In this document: positions 63,888 to 64,000 of the stretch, one piece after another
Layout of the letters: every line of letters begins with the position of its first letter
How positions within the stretch are numbered: position 1 is the first letter of the stretch
Assembly: GCF_016909185.1 (NCBI RefSeq)
Contig: NZ_JAFBFH010000003.1
Location: 155,683 to 219,682 of the forward strand
Length of the DNA stretch: 64,000 bases
Origin: Siminovitchia thermophila
GTDB taxonomy: Bacteria > Bacillota > Bacilli > Bacillales > Bacillaceae_C
Direction of reading: 5' to 3'
The notes under the pieces: generated by a model
What the model saw: the letters and a program-made list of their open reading frames with translations, nothing else
What the model was told of the DNA's origin: nothing
Databases searched by the model: none
Program-made: the position numbers and the translations under genes

Positions 63888-64000
63888 TATTGGGTAAAGC
63901 AAAAAGGCTCTATACTAAATGTTGGGGTTTCCACATAATTTGCACATAAAAATATACACGCAAACATCCAATTCTTTTATACTTGAATTGCCTAGAAACA

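Noticed and set aside
1..64000. CRISPR array, tRNA, rRNA or prophage
   Set aside because: No regularly spaced identical repeats, cloverleaf sequences, rRNA segments or phage genes were seen on either strand.

Overview
The window is 64 kb of a low-to-medium GC, endospore-forming Firmicute of the family Bacillaceae. Evidence is the complete spoIIIA operon, spo0A, spoIVB, the seven-gene comG operon and many Bacillus-specific small proteins (YqzF, YqzE, YqgO, YqgQ, YqgW, YqgY), in the same order as the spo0A to pst part of the Bacillus subtilis chromosome. An OLE RNA / oapA locus and a B12-dependent ribonucleotide reductase suggest a thermophilic or otherwise extremophilic lineage (inference). 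No tRNA, rRNA, prophage, intact insertion sequence or CRISPR array was found.

Layout. 1-1.5 kb: the start of an acyl-CoA synthetase gene behind a MerR regulator whose promoter has the long spacer typical of MerR activation. 2.2-8.4 kb: branched-chain amino acid catabolism (leucine dehydrogenase, lpdV, bkdAA, bkdAB, bkdB), without the usual ptb, buk and bkdR. 8.5-12 kb: yqzF, a glycerophosphodiesterase, spo0A, spoIVB. 12-22 kb: recN, argR, tlyA, dxs, oapA, the large OLE non-coding RNA, ispA, xseB, xseA, folD, nusB. 22.9-30.5 kb: yqhY, accC, accB and spoIIIAH to spoIIIAA. 30.8-37 kb: aroK, a type I aroD, efp, an aminopeptidase P family gene, yqhR, yqhP, yqhO. 37.3-43 kb: nrdJ with paired NrdR boxes, the rhodanese yqhL, a group II intron scar and an NhaC antiporter. 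44-48.2 kb: glycine cleavage genes gcvT-gcvPA-gcvPB behind a tandem glycine riboswitch. 48.3-55 kb: yqhH, yqhG, yqzE and comGA to comGG (comGG looks damaged). 55.3-63.9 kb: yqgY, yqgX, yqgW, a lipoteichoic-acid synthase, yqgQ, the rhomboid protease gluP, yqgO, 5-formyl-THF cyclo-ligase, rpmG, and a two-gene unit for small membrane proteins.

How the genes fit together. Leucine dehydrogenase and the Bkd complex convert branched-chain amino acids to acyl-CoAs used as starters for branched fatty acids. accB/accC supply malonyl-CoA. dxs and ispA make isoprenoids and enclose OLE and its membrane protein partner. Spo0A, SpoIVB and SpoIIIA act at entry, at the sigma-K checkpoint and in the mother cell to forespore channel.

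Between these conserved blocks, gene-poor gaps carry at least three families of short dispersed repeats. The most conspicuous has imperfect terminal inverted repeats and four related copies in different states of decay. At several of these gaps the gene content differs from B. subtilis (yqhS, lipM-mntR, tapA-sipW-tasA-sinIR, mgsR and glcK are not present here). The most notable single locus is the OLE RNA between ispA and oapA.
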